A stretch of 37,831 nucleotides of DNA from Hyphomonadaceae bacterium (lineage in GTDB: Bacteria; Pseudomonadota; Alphaproteobacteria; Caulobacterales; Maricaulaceae). Position 1 is the first letter of the stretch; every line of letters starts with the position of its first letter. This document shows, piece after piece, positions 25,263 to 32,661 of the stretch. The stretch is from assembly GCA_013001295.1 (NCBI GenBank), contig JABDMW010000025.1, forward strand, positions 1 to 37,831, read 5' to 3'. A model generated the notes under the pieces. It saw only the letters and a program-made list of their open reading frames with translations, was not told where the DNA came from and did no database searches. The translations under genes and the position numbers were made by a program.

Positions 25263-25655
25263 ATGCTTGATCTCATGAATGAATTTCAACAACACATTAA
25301 AGACGGTCCGACCTGGGTGGAATACTGGGTCAATTTCATGGGATTTGTATTTATGCTTGCGATCCCGTTTTCTTTTGTGCGCAAAGAAGCCCGCTGGGTC
25401 GTCATCACAATGGTCGTGACGATGGTTGTTATGATGTTGGCGTTCAAGCATTTCGGATATGAGCGCATACTGGGCGCCGTCCATATCATCGTTTGGGCAC
25501 CTTTATTGGTCTATTTATTCAAGCGCAAAGATAAGTGGCAAGTCAAAGATACATGGTCCGGAAAATGGATTGTTTTATTAATTGCAACCATGCTGACATC
25601 GCTCGCCTTTGATATCACGGACGTTGTGAGATACTTTTTAGGTCACAGCATGTAA
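25263..25655 (+). CDS. Small integral membrane protein of unknown function
   Basis: This 130-residue protein has about four hydrophobic helices (FMGFVFMLAIPFSFV, VVITMVVTMVVMMLAF, VHIIVWAPLLVYLF, IVLLIATMLTSLAF) and basic loops between them. I do not recognise a family. It has AGGAG upstream of ATG 25263 and starts 9 bases after the DksA-like gene, so it is probably co-transcribed with it. The convergent Sel1 gene ends 6 bases downstream. Confidence 0.75.
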   Translation: MLDLMNEFQQHIKDGPTWVEYWVNFMGFVFMLAIPFSFVRKEARWVVITMVVTMVVMMLAFKHFGYERILGAVHIIVWAPLLVYLFKRKDKWQVKDTWSGKWIVLLIATMLTSLAFDITDVVRYFLGHSM

Positions 25656-25661
25656 TCCGGC

Positions 25662-26756
25662 CTACTTGCCCGTGTTAAAGGAGGTAAGCCGGGTCGTTGT
25701 CAGCCTTTTTCGCGCGCGCTCCAGGATCGCAGGGTCGACATTGCCTTCCAAGCGCTTTTTAAGTTCCTCGCGGTCTTTATCATATTCCGCGACACCAGAT
25801 GCCCCTGTGTCCGTGTCAGCCATGAGCAGCCAGTAATAGGCATCCTCGAAGTTTTGTTCCACACCATCACCTTTGGCCAAGGTATAGGCATAGAGGAAAC
25901 GACCCTCTGAATCACCGCCTTCAGCGGCCCGTCGGAACCATTCAGCAGCTTCTTCTGCCGATTTTTGAACGCCATTGCCTTGATAAACGATCAGACCGTA
26001 GTCAGCTTCGGCAGCTGCGATGCCTGCGTCCGCCGCTTGTGCCAGCAATTCCGCTGCCCGCTTGGAATTCGGTTGAATATCAAAGTTTTCTACATACATA
26101 ATCGCAGCAATATAAGCGGCTTTATCGTCACCATGAGCGGCGGCTTTTTCATACCATTCAAGCGCTGTTTTCGGATCTTTTTCGAAATATAAATCGCCAA
26201 GTCGGCGCTCCGCAAAAGCATCGCCGTAATTCGTTGCTTTCACGAGCCAGTTTTCGCCTTTTACGGCGTCCGGGGCGGTGCCTTTCCCGGTGAAGTATAT
26301 GTCGGCCAGTGCCCGCATCGCGTCGGTGCGCCCCTTTTTAGCGGCTTGTTCCAGCCAATTGCGCGCGTCAGATTGTGTTAGCCCGCCTTCACTGGCGAGT
26401 CCGAGTTCGCCCAATGCAACCATTCCGTCTGTGTGGCCTTGCTTAGCTGCTTTCAAGAACCATTTCGCGGCATCTGATTTGTCGACTAAACCGCTGTCAC
26501 CGTGCATCATAATATGCCCAACCATCACCTGGGCATCTGCATTGCCACCGGATCCGGCGACTTTCCCGTGGATAAGCGCCGTGGCAAAATCGCCACTTTC
26601 ATAGGCCTCAAGCGCCGTTTCATAACTAATCGGTTTGGCTGTTTCGGTCGGCGTTGCTGCGTAGGCAGGCGAATTTACGGCAAAACTGGCGAATGCGCCA
26701 AACACAAGGCTGAGAGCTGTTTGACGGCTTCGGCCGGGCCGTCTTTGTGATCCCAA
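25662..26756 (-). CDS. Exported Sel1-repeat protein
   Basis: This protein of about 364 residues has a signal peptide (start MGSQRRPGRS, core ALSLVFGAFASFAV, cleavage near PAYAA) and about seven Sel1-like repeats, such as AAKWFLKAAKQGHTDGMVALGEL and AAEWFRRAAEGGDSEGRFLYAYTLAKGDG. Sel1 proteins are helical scaffolds; the target is unknown. The start is TTG 26756, an inference: no ATG gives a signal peptide, and longer readings add an Arg-rich stretch that is thiE read in another frame. The first 82 bases overlap the end of thiE. Confidence 0.75.
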   Translation of the reverse strand: MGSQRRPGRSRQTALSLVFGAFASFAVNSPAYAATPTETAKPISYETALEAYESGDFATALIHGKVAGSGGNADAQVMVGHIMMHGDSGLVDKSDAAKWFLKAAKQGHTDGMVALGELGLASEGGLTQSDARNWLEQAAKKGRTDAMRALADIYFTGKGTAPDAVKGENWLVKATNYGDAFAERRLGDLYFEKDPKTALEWYEKAAAHGDDKAAYIAAIMYVENFDIQPNSKRAAELLAQAADAGIAAAEADYGLIVYQGNGVQKSAEEAAEWFRRAAEGGDSEGRFLYAYTLAKGDGVEQNFEDAYYWLLMADTDTGASGVAEYDKDREELKKRLEGNVDPAILERARKRLTTTRLTSFNTGK

Positions 26757-27337
26757 ACGCCTGAAGATAACGCGATATAATTGGCGCCCGCTTCGATCAC
26801 GGACCGGGCGTTTTGCGTCGTAATGCCTCCGATGGCGACGCTGGGTATTTCCATTGTCTCGTTCCACCATGTTAACAACTCCAAATCAGCCGGGCTCGCT
26901 TCCGGCTTGGTTTCGCTTTTAAAAAATGACCCGAAGGCCACATAGTCCGCGCCGGCCATACCCGCTTCGAACGCTAAGTCTTTGGAATTATGGCATGTAA
27001 TCCCGATTATCGCATCATCAGATATCAGCGTTTTAGCTAAATTTATCTTCATGTCTTGTTGCCCCAAATGTACACCATCGGCACCAGTTCGGGCAGCTAT
27101 ATAGGCATTATCATTAATCAAGATGAGCGTATCCTGAATATGGGCAATCGGAATGAGTTTTTTGGCGATTTCCTCGATTTCCGCTTCTGACGCGTCTTTC
27201 AAGCGGATTTGAAGGCAGGCAACGGGTGCTGCCGTTATCGCCGCTTGAAAGTCAGCAATGAAGACGTCGAGATCTTCGATTTTAGGGGGTGTCAGCAAAT
27301 AAATCTGGCAAGCATCGGGAGCAGGGGGCGCCGTCAT
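26675..27337 (-). CDS. thiE: Thiamine phosphate synthase
   Basis: This 220-residue TIM-barrel enzyme joins HMP-PP and thiazole phosphate to make thiamine phosphate. Visible motifs are CLQIRLKDAS, LILINDNAYIAARTGADGVHLGQQD, GITCHNS, YVAFGSFFKSETKPEAS, and VAIGGITTQNARSVIEAGANYIALSSG. No other thiamine gene is in the window. The start is ATG 27337. Its C-terminal 27 codons overlap the Sel1 gene in a different frame. Confidence 0.94.
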   Translation of the reverse strand: MTAPPAPDACQIYLLTPPKIEDLDVFIADFQAAITAAPVACLQIRLKDASEAEIEEIAKKLIPIAHIQDTLILINDNAYIAARTGADGVHLGQQDMKINLAKTLISDDAIIGITCHNSKDLAFEAGMAGADYVAFGSFFKSETKPEASPADLELLTWWNETMEIPSVAIGGITTQNARSVIEAGANYIALSSGVWDHKDGPAEAVKQLSALCLAHSPVLP

Positions 27338-27434
27338 ATCCGGAAATCGTCACGCATAAATATTTCAAAATCAGTTTCATCTGTCATATAGGTGTTTTAG
27401 TGGTTCTTTTGGGCAGGACAAGAGGTTAGGTGCG

Positions 27435-27833
27435 ATGAACGATGACGATAAAATCTGGCATAAAGGCGGGTGTCACTGCGGTGCCGTCAGCTTCGAAGTA
27501 AAAGCTGCACCAAAATTGGTCATCACAGACTGTAATTGCTCAATTTGTGCCATGACCGGATTCCAGCATTTATTCGTTGAAAAAGATGAATTCAAACTAC
27601 TAACTGATGAGAAAGAGCTGAGCACCTATACATTTGGCACCCATACGGCCCAGCATTATTTCTGCAAAACATGCGGGATTAAATCATTCTATATCCCGCG
27701 CTCCCATCCATACGGATACAGCGTAAATCTGCGCTGCGTTGATCAATCAAAATTTACAAAAATTGAATTTCAGCCCTTTGACGGTGGTCATTGGGAAGAA
27801 AATATTGAAGGATTGGTCGGAGACGGGAACTAG
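27435..27833 (+). CDS. GFA family (glutathione-dependent formaldehyde-activating-like) protein
   Basis: This 132-residue protein has the zinc-binding pattern of the GFA/CENP-V family: GGCHCGAVSFEV, CNCSICAMTG, and CKTCGIKSFYIPRSHP. The family name comes from formaldehyde-glutathione chemistry, but most members have no proved activity. The downstream membrane-protein gene starts 1 base after the stop, so the two are translated together. Confidence 0.92.
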   Translation: MNDDDKIWHKGGCHCGAVSFEVKAAPKLVITDCNCSICAMTGFQHLFVEKDEFKLLTDEKELSTYTFGTHTAQHYFCKTCGIKSFYIPRSHPYGYSVNLRCVDQSKFTKIEFQPFDGGHWEENIEGLVGDGN

Positions 27834-27834
27834 A

Positions 27835-28212
27835 ATGGGATCAAAGAATAAGGAAAGCAGCGGTGTCGGGCGCGGATTAGCGCTTGTGCTCATCTTGGTT
27901 GAGTTGTTTGGGGCATATTACGCTGGCATGACCATTTTGAATAGTATGAACACGGAAGCGATAGCTGCTCTTAGTTTCCCGGCCATCGCTGCTGGAATTG
28001 CAGGTGTATTCGCCTATTTCATCTTGCATGTGATACCGGGGATCCGATGGTTGATGATGGCCGCGATGATTTTGCTTTGGGCGTTCATGGCGTATTCACT
28101 GGGGCGTATTGTGATCGGCGATACGCAAGCGGGCTTTCAACTTGTTGAACACAAAGGCCCCTACATAGCTGCTGCAATTGCAGGCGTTTTTCGCGCACTG
28201 ATGTACCGCTAA
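27835..28212 (+). CDS. Small membrane protein of unknown function
   Basis: This 125-residue protein has a short Lys-rich N-terminus (MGSKNKESSGVGRG) and about four hydrophobic helices, the first being LALVLILVELFGAYYAGMTI. I do not recognise a family. ATG 27835 follows the GFA stop by one base; translation is probably coupled. Composition is like the neighbours upstream and unlike the AT-rich gene that follows. Confidence 0.7.
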   Translation: MGSKNKESSGVGRGLALVLILVELFGAYYAGMTILNSMNTEAIAALSFPAIAAGIAGVFAYFILHVIPGIRWLMMAAMILLWAFMAYSLGRIVIGDTQAGFQLVEHKGPYIAAAIAGVFRALMYR

Positions 28213-28246
28213 TTGATTTCGGTTGTTGCAAGATTGATATTAGGTA

Positions 28247-28260
28247 ATCAGAATTCTGAT
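28247..28260. repeat. 14-bp perfect palindrome upstream of the SpoU-type gene
   Basis: ATCAGAATTCTGAT is a perfect palindrome 41 bases before ATG 28302. It could be an operator for a dimeric regulator. It could also be chance in an AT-rich stretch. Confidence 0.4.
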
Positions 28261-28301
28261 AACGTCGTGACAAACATCGTCGTGCGTTATATTGCATTTT
28301 G

Positions 28302-28931
28302 ATGCATTCCGATGATTCCATTCAAGCCTCTTTGTCAGCTCGCAAACGGGCAAACGAGATTAAAGATTATCGATGCAAAAATTTAATTGCCGTTTTAGAA
28401 TGGCCAGCCAATATCAAAAATATTGGAACTGTTATTAGAAATGTAAATGCGCTTGGAGTTGAAAAAACTTATATAATTGATCCTAGGAGGTCTCTTCCCG
28501 ATGATTGGCAAGAGATGCGAGAAAGAAAGTCCCTATCAAAAACTTCGGTGTCAGCAATCAAGTGGAGTTTTGTCAAACGGTTTGATAGCACTGAGGAGTG
28601 TATCGAACATCTAAGAAAAAATCGGTTCATATCGGTAGTAACTTCTCCTCATGTCAAAGGCAAGAATAACGCGGTTTTGCATGAGGCCGATTACACTGTT
28701 TTCACGAAGTTAGCAGTGTGGTTCGGAAATGAAGCAAAAGGCATAAGTGATGTCGCAGTGGAACATGCTGAACTGTGCGTTAGCATTCCAATGTTTGGTA
28801 TGATTGAAAGCCTAAATCTTGGTACTTCAACTGGAATTGTTATGTACGAAATAACGAAACAACGACGCGAATATCAATTCAAATATAAACGCAGCGGAAA
28901 ACGGAGAATAATTTCGCAAGCAAAGAATTAG
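28302..28931 (+). CDS. TrmH/SpoU family RNA 2'-O-methyltransferase
   Basis: This 209-residue protein has the three SPOUT motifs: NIKNIGTVIRNVNALG (motif 1), VWFGNEAKGIS (motif 2), and IPMFGMIESLNLGTSTGIVMYE (motif 3), which form the knotted SAM-binding site. It should methylate a ribose 2'-OH of tRNA or rRNA; the target is unknown. The gene is clearly richer in A and T than its neighbours, with many AGA, ATA and AAT codons, which suggests transfer. ATG 28302 has no clear ribosome-binding site. Confidence 0.9.
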   Translation: MHSDDSIQASLSARKRANEIKDYRCKNLIAVLEWPANIKNIGTVIRNVNALGVEKTYIIDPRRSLPDDWQEMRERKSLSKTSVSAIKWSFVKRFDSTEECIEHLRKNRFISVVTSPHVKGKNNAVLHEADYTVFTKLAVWFGNEAKGISDVAVEHAELCVSIPMFGMIESLNLGTSTGIVMYEITKQRREYQFKYKRSGKRRIISQAKN

Positions 28932-29071
28932 GTGATTTTCGGAATTTTGAAATTGAATATAGGTAACCCAACCGCTTCTCAAATCAAATTCGCTCAAAGC
29001 AATCAACACTTGAGCAAATGCGCAACTCGCGGCATAAAAGGCACAAATAATAATTAAATAAAGGGATAAAA

Positions 29072-30682
29072 ATGGCTGAGGCAAATAACGACAGTCCGGC
29101 ACCGTCTGTTCAAAAAGGATTTTTGGGATGGGTTGAGCGAACCGGGAATAAATTGCCGGATCCCGTTTTCATCTTTTTCTATCTGATATTATTATTGATG
29201 GTCATTTCCGTTGTTTGTAAATGGCTGGGTGTTTCAGCCCTTCACCCGTCCCAAGTCGACGCGGCCGGTGCCAGTACGTCCATCGCTTCAAAAAGCTTGC
29301 TTTCGGCTGAAAATATCCAAAAACTCTGGGTTGAAATGCCCAAAACATTCACTCATTTCCATCCGCTGGGTTATGTATTGGTCGTGATGTTGGGTGCTGG
29401 TGTGGCGGAGCGAAGCGGACTTTTTGCCTCCGGTATACGCCAAGCGGTTAAGGGAGCCCCCTTATTTCTGCTCACGCCGGTGGTTGCGCTTGTCTCTATG
29501 CTTTCAAACCATGCAGCTGATGCAGGTTATGTCGTCATGATCCCCTTGGCAGCGATCTTGTTTGCCAGTGTCGGGCGTCATCCTCTGGCCGGCATTGCCG
29601 CTGCATTTGCAGGTGTTTCAGGCGGGTTTTCGGCCAATATTTTCCCTGGTCAATTGGACGCTTTGTTATTTGGGATTACGGAGGCGTCAGTTGAAGGCGC
29701 AGGCCTGACAACCGACTGGACCATGAACATTGCCGGGAACTGGTATTTTATTGCTGCTCTCATGGTGATTTATTTGCCGGTAATCTGGTATGTCACGGAC
29801 AAAATCATTGAACCCCGATTGGGCAAATGGGTGCCGGACGAAAGCCATGCACATGAGTATGGCGACGAAGACAAGCCGTTAACCGACGGTGAGCGCAAGG
29901 GCCTGCGTTGGGCCGGGTTGGCGATCCTGGCCGTCTGCGCTTTTTGGGCAGTAATGACATTTGCGCCGGGGACACCGCTTTTGGCTGACGAAGGTGCACC
30001 GGCAGGTCAGCCATGGTATGTGACCGCAACACCGTTCTTCAAATCGCTTGTTGCCGGATTTATGGTCCTGTTTCTTGCGGCCGGTTGGGCGTACGGCAAG
30101 GCGGCCGGAACGATCAATGATCACCGCGATCTTGTGAATATGATGGCCGAAGCCATGAAAGACATGGGCTATTATCTGGTTCTGGCTTTTGCCGCCGCGC
30201 ATTTCGTCGCCATGTTCAATTGGTCAAATCTCGGAATTATTTCAGCGATTCACGGCGCAGGAGCCATCGAAAATAGCGGCATGCCATTGCCGATTGTGAT
30301 TGGGTTGATCGTGATATTTGCTGCCATATTGAACCTGTTTGTTGGTTCGGCCAGTGCGAAATGGGCCTTGCTGGCACCGGTGTTGGTTCCGATGTTAATG
30401 CTCCTGGGGCTGAGCCCGGAAGCCGCAACCGCCGCTTATCGTGTCGGTGATGGTGCGACCAACATTATAACGCCGCTGATGGTGTATTTCCCGCTGATCC
30501 TGGTTTTTGCCCGTCGTTGGCAGAAGGACTTCGGATTGGGCTCGCTGACCGCCATGATGATCCCGTATTCGATCTGGATGCTGATAACCGGTGTCATTTT
30601 GATTATGATCTGGATTGCGCTTGGCATTCCGCTTGGTACAGGTGCATTTCCGGACTTTAATCTGCAAGGCGTGACAGGGTAG
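29072..30682 (+). CDS. AbgT family transporter
   Basis: This 536-residue membrane protein has about ten helices and the AbgT family blocks: GWVERTGNKLPDPVFIFFYL at the N-terminus, SNHAADAGYVVMIPLAA, FAGVSGGFSANIFPG, LFVGSASAKWALLAPVLVPMLMLLG and VGDGATNIITPLMVYFPLI. Family members import p-aminobenzoyl-glutamate (AbgT) or export sulfonamide-like antimetabolites (YdaH, MtrF); which holds here is not known. ATG 29072 follows AAGGGA. It is the first gene after the AT-rich methyltransferase. Confidence 0.93.
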   Translation: MAEANNDSPAPSVQKGFLGWVERTGNKLPDPVFIFFYLILLLMVISVVCKWLGVSALHPSQVDAAGASTSIASKSLLSAENIQKLWVEMPKTFTHFHPLGYVLVVMLGAGVAERSGLFASGIRQAVKGAPLFLLTPVVALVSMLSNHAADAGYVVMIPLAAILFASVGRHPLAGIAAAFAGVSGGFSANIFPGQLDALLFGITEASVEGAGLTTDWTMNIAGNWYFIAALMVIYLPVIWYVTDKIIEPRLGKWVPDESHAHEYGDEDKPLTDGERKGLRWAGLAILAVCAFWAVMTFAPGTPLLADEGAPAGQPWYVTATPFFKSLVAGFMVLFLAAGWAYGKAAGTINDHRDLVNMMAEAMKDMGYYLVLAFAAAHFVAMFNWSNLGIISAIHGAGAIENSGMPLPIVIGLIVIFAAILNLFVGSASAKWALLAPVLVPMLMLLGLSPEAATAAYRVGDGATNIITPLMVYFPLILVFARRWQKDFGLGSLTAMMIPYSIWMLITGVILIMIWIALGIPLGTGAFPDFNLQGVTG

Positions 30683-30696
30683 TTCCCCGGACCACA

Positions 30697-30713
30697 TTAA
30701 CTAAGGATTAACC
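30697..30713. promoter_or_regulatory. CtrA-type binding box, TTAA-N7-TTAACC
   Basis: TTAA at 30697-30700, seven bases, then TTAACC at 30708-30713 is an exact full CtrA-type box. It sits about 100 bases before the start of the small gene at 30811 and after the AbgT stop. CtrA is the cell-cycle master regulator in Caulobacter-like bacteria. Confidence 0.55.
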
Positions 30714-30716
30714 ATA

Positions 30717-30746
30717 AATCTCGGAAATCGACCGGTTTTCGAGATT
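30717..30746. repeat. 11-bp imperfect hairpin between the CtrA box and the small gene
   Basis: AATCTCGGAAA (30717-30727) pairs with TTTTCGAGATT (30736-30746) with one G-U pair around an 8-base loop. There is no T-run. It may form in the AbgT 3' end or in the leader of the next gene. Confidence 0.45.
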
Positions 30747-30774
30747 GGCTCGCCATTTGCATGTGTTCCCGTAT

Positions 30775-30789
30775 GTCACAATTTGTGAC
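30775..30789. promoter_or_regulatory. 15-base palindrome before the small gene
   Basis: GTCACAA-T-TTGTGAC is a perfect palindrome with 7-bp arms, 21 bases upstream of ATG 30811. It looks like a dimeric-regulator operator. It does not match the CRP consensus, whose half-sites face the other way. Confidence 0.45.
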
Positions 30790-30810
30790 GATTAAATTAC
30801 GGGGCACATT

Positions 30811-31047
30811 ATGACTGAAGAGCTTGAAAATCCGGCATTACGCAAGGCACCTGTTCGGAAATTTACACGCGCGGGCTTATGCAAAAAGAAGCCTTTATCC
30901 AAAGAAATTGAAGATCTGGAGTGGCAACTCAAGTTTTCCAGAATGAAATTGAACAAATGGACTGATCTTGACAATGAAAAATGGACACATTTGCGAGAAT
31001 TCCATGCCACAAAGCTAGCCGAACTGGCTCAATTTAAAGCAGTCTGA
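30811..31047 (+). CDS. Small basic protein of unknown function, paralog 1
   Basis: This 78-residue protein is not of a family I recognise. It is basic near the N-terminus (RKAPVRKFTRAGLCKKK) and then a likely helix: LEWQLKF (36-42), MKLNKW (45-50) and Trp58. It aligns without gaps to the 79-residue product of the next gene, with the same spacing of the L-WQ-KF, MKLN-W and Trp residues. No signal peptide or membrane segment is seen. Upstream are a CtrA-type box and a palindrome. The stop codon lies in the loop of a terminator hairpin. Confidence 0.7.
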   Translation: MTEELENPALRKAPVRKFTRAGLCKKKPLSKEIEDLEWQLKFSRMKLNKWTDLDNEKWTHLREFHATKLAELAQFKAV

Positions 31048-31055
31048 CTGCTTTT
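31036..31055 (+). terminator. Terminator at the stop codon of paralog 1
   Basis: AAAGCAGT (31036-31043) pairs with ACTGCTTT (31047-31054) around CTG, and a T-run follows in the right arm. The stop TGA (31045-31047) is in the loop, so a ribosome reaching the stop would disrupt the hairpin. Confidence 0.5.
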
Positions 31056-31057
31056 GG

Positions 31058-31093
31058 GGTCCGGTTGGTGGCGGGGCGTAATCCAACCGGACC
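31058..31093. terminator. Perfect 11-bp GC-rich hairpin between the paralogs
   Basis: GGTCCGGTTGG (31058-31068) and CCAACCGGACC (31083-31093) match perfectly around a 14-base loop. The following bases TTAATAAATATT are AT-rich without a pure T-run. It is probably a second terminator or an RNA-stability structure. Confidence 0.5.
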
Positions 31094-31212
31094 TTAATAA
31101 ATATTAGCTATATTCAAACAAAAGTTGTGCCAAATCGGCCCTCAACCAAAATATGAACAAAGTTTTAATCACGTTTTGCTAATACACGATCATATTAGCT
31201 GGGGGGCTGATT

Positions 31213-31452
31213 ATGATTAAAATGAAACAACCGGCACGTGCCGGTGGTATCGCTGATGAAACGAAAGTTTCTAGGCGCTTTGCCAAATATGCGCAAACAC
31301 GTGTTTCTCAACACGTTGCTGACTTACAATGGCAAATAAAGTTTACGCAAATGAAGCTCAACCAATGGCCTGAGCAAGAGAGCTGCCGTTGGATGAACCT
31401 TGTTCGTATGCAAGAGCAGGCTAAACGCGAACTGTCGGCAGTCGCACACTAA
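31213..31452 (+). CDS. Small basic protein of unknown function, paralog 2
   Basis: This 79-residue protein aligns with paralog 1 without gaps over its core: LQWQIKF (38-44), MKLNQW (47-52) and Trp60 at the same spacing. The N-terminal 30 residues are basic and different. No family is recognised, and no signal peptide or membrane segment is seen. GGGGGG lies 7 bases upstream of ATG 31213. It converges with rpoH, whose end is 10 bases away. The 165-base gap to paralog 1 holds two hairpins, so this gene may have its own promoter. Confidence 0.7.
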   Translation: MIKMKQPARAGGIADETKVSRRFAKYAQTRVSQHVADLQWQIKFTQMKLNQWPEQESCRWMNLVRMQEQAKRELSAVAH

Positions 31453-31462
31453 GCAAGGGCAA

Positions 31463-32422
31463 TTAGCTCGCTTCGATGAGACCTGTCTGCTGCGCGGCAG
31501 CAACCATAGCAGCTTGGAGCTTTTCAAAAGCACGGGCTTCGATCTGACGGATGCGTTCGCGTGAAACTTTATATACACCGGCCAATTCTTCGAGTGTTTT
31601 TGGCTTATCCGCCAACCGACGCTGCCGTAGGATATCCTGCTCGCGCTCATTAAGATCCTTCATGGCGTCTTTGAGCAACTCCATGCGGGCGTCATGTTCC
31701 TGCGTATCGGCCAATTGTTCGGACTGATCTTGATAGTTTTCATCTTCAAGCCAATCCTGCCATTGACCGCCACCATCCTCGCCGCCGACCGGCACATTCA
31801 GTGACGCATCTCCACCACCGCCCATGCGCTGGTTCATTTCATAGACTTCGCTTTCTTTGACGTTTAGGCGCGTTGCGATTTTCTTGACGTTGTCGGGGTG
31901 CATGTCGCCATCTTCAATGGCTTTCATTTCACCTTTCAGGCGTCGCAGATTGAAAAACAGCTTTTTCTGCGCGGCAGTTGTTCCCATCTTGACGAGGCTC
32001 CAGGAGCGCAAGACATATTCCTGGATAGCCGCCCGGATCCACCACATTGCATAGGTGGAAAGGCGGAAACCTTTGTCCGGATCGAATTTTTTCACGGCCT
32101 GCATAAGCCCGACATTGCCTTCCGAGATCACTTCACCAATCGGCAGGCCGTATCCGCGATATCCCATGGCAATTTTCGCCACCAAGCGCAAATGCGACGT
32201 GACCATACGCTCCGCAGCTTCGGAATCGCCGTCTTCAACCCAACGTTTGGCCAACATGAATTCTTCGTCCGGTTTCAACATTGGGAATTTGCGAATTTCA
32301 TCCAGATAGCGTGAAAGACCCTGTTCCGGCGACAAGGCAACAGACAGGCTCATATTCCCCGTATGGCCGTCACCGGCTTTTAGAGCTGTTTTCGTCGTTT
32401 TCTTGATGACATCTTTAGCCAC
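31463..32422 (-). CDS. rpoH: RNA polymerase sigma factor RpoH (sigma-32)
   Basis: This 319-residue sigma-70-family factor has region 2 (SEGNVGLMQAVKKFDPDKGFRLSTYAMWWIRAAI) and region 4 (LADKPKTLEELAGVYKVSRERIRQIEARAFEKL). The RpoH box QKKLFFNLRRLK marks it as the heat-shock sigma rather than the housekeeping one. It directs transcription of chaperone and protease genes. The start is GTG 32422, with GGAGGG about 8 bases upstream. A sigma-32-like promoter lies upstream, so it may regulate itself. Confidence 0.95.
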   Translation of the reverse strand: MAKDVIKKTTKTALKAGDGHTGNMSLSVALSPEQGLSRYLDEIRKFPMLKPDEEFMLAKRWVEDGDSEAAERMVTSHLRLVAKIAMGYRGYGLPIGEVISEGNVGLMQAVKKFDPDKGFRLSTYAMWWIRAAIQEYVLRSWSLVKMGTTAAQKKLFFNLRRLKGEMKAIEDGDMHPDNVKKIATRLNVKESEVYEMNQRMGGGGDASLNVPVGGEDGGGQWQDWLEDENYQDQSEQLADTQEHDARMELLKDAMKDLNEREQDILRQRRLADKPKTLEELAGVYKVSRERIRQIEARAFEKLQAAMVAAAQQTGLIEAS

Positions 32423-32493
32423 AGAAATCCCTCCAAATTAGGTCCAAACCTGGATATAGGGATAAAAATGCTGGTTTTAAAGGGATGTGATCT

Positions 32494-32521
32494 AAATAAT
32501 TCGCAAGGTTTCAATCTCAAG
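32494..32521 (-). promoter_or_regulatory. Candidate sigma-32 promoter of rpoH
   Basis: On the minus strand, CTTG (32518-32521) is followed after 17 bases by ATTATTT (32494-32500), close to the alphaproteobacterial sigma-32 pattern CTTG-N17-CYTATNT. It sits about 72-100 bases before GTG 32422. Confidence 0.4.
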
Positions 32522-32661
32522 GCGTATAAATACGTTTCTTTGTCATACTCGCAACAAATTGCTGAAAAAATGGACAAAATTTGATGATGATGCTACAAGA
32601 ACTCTCGAGAGCATATCTGCAACATTGCTAGAAATAATATGGATACACGGGAGAGCGAGTC

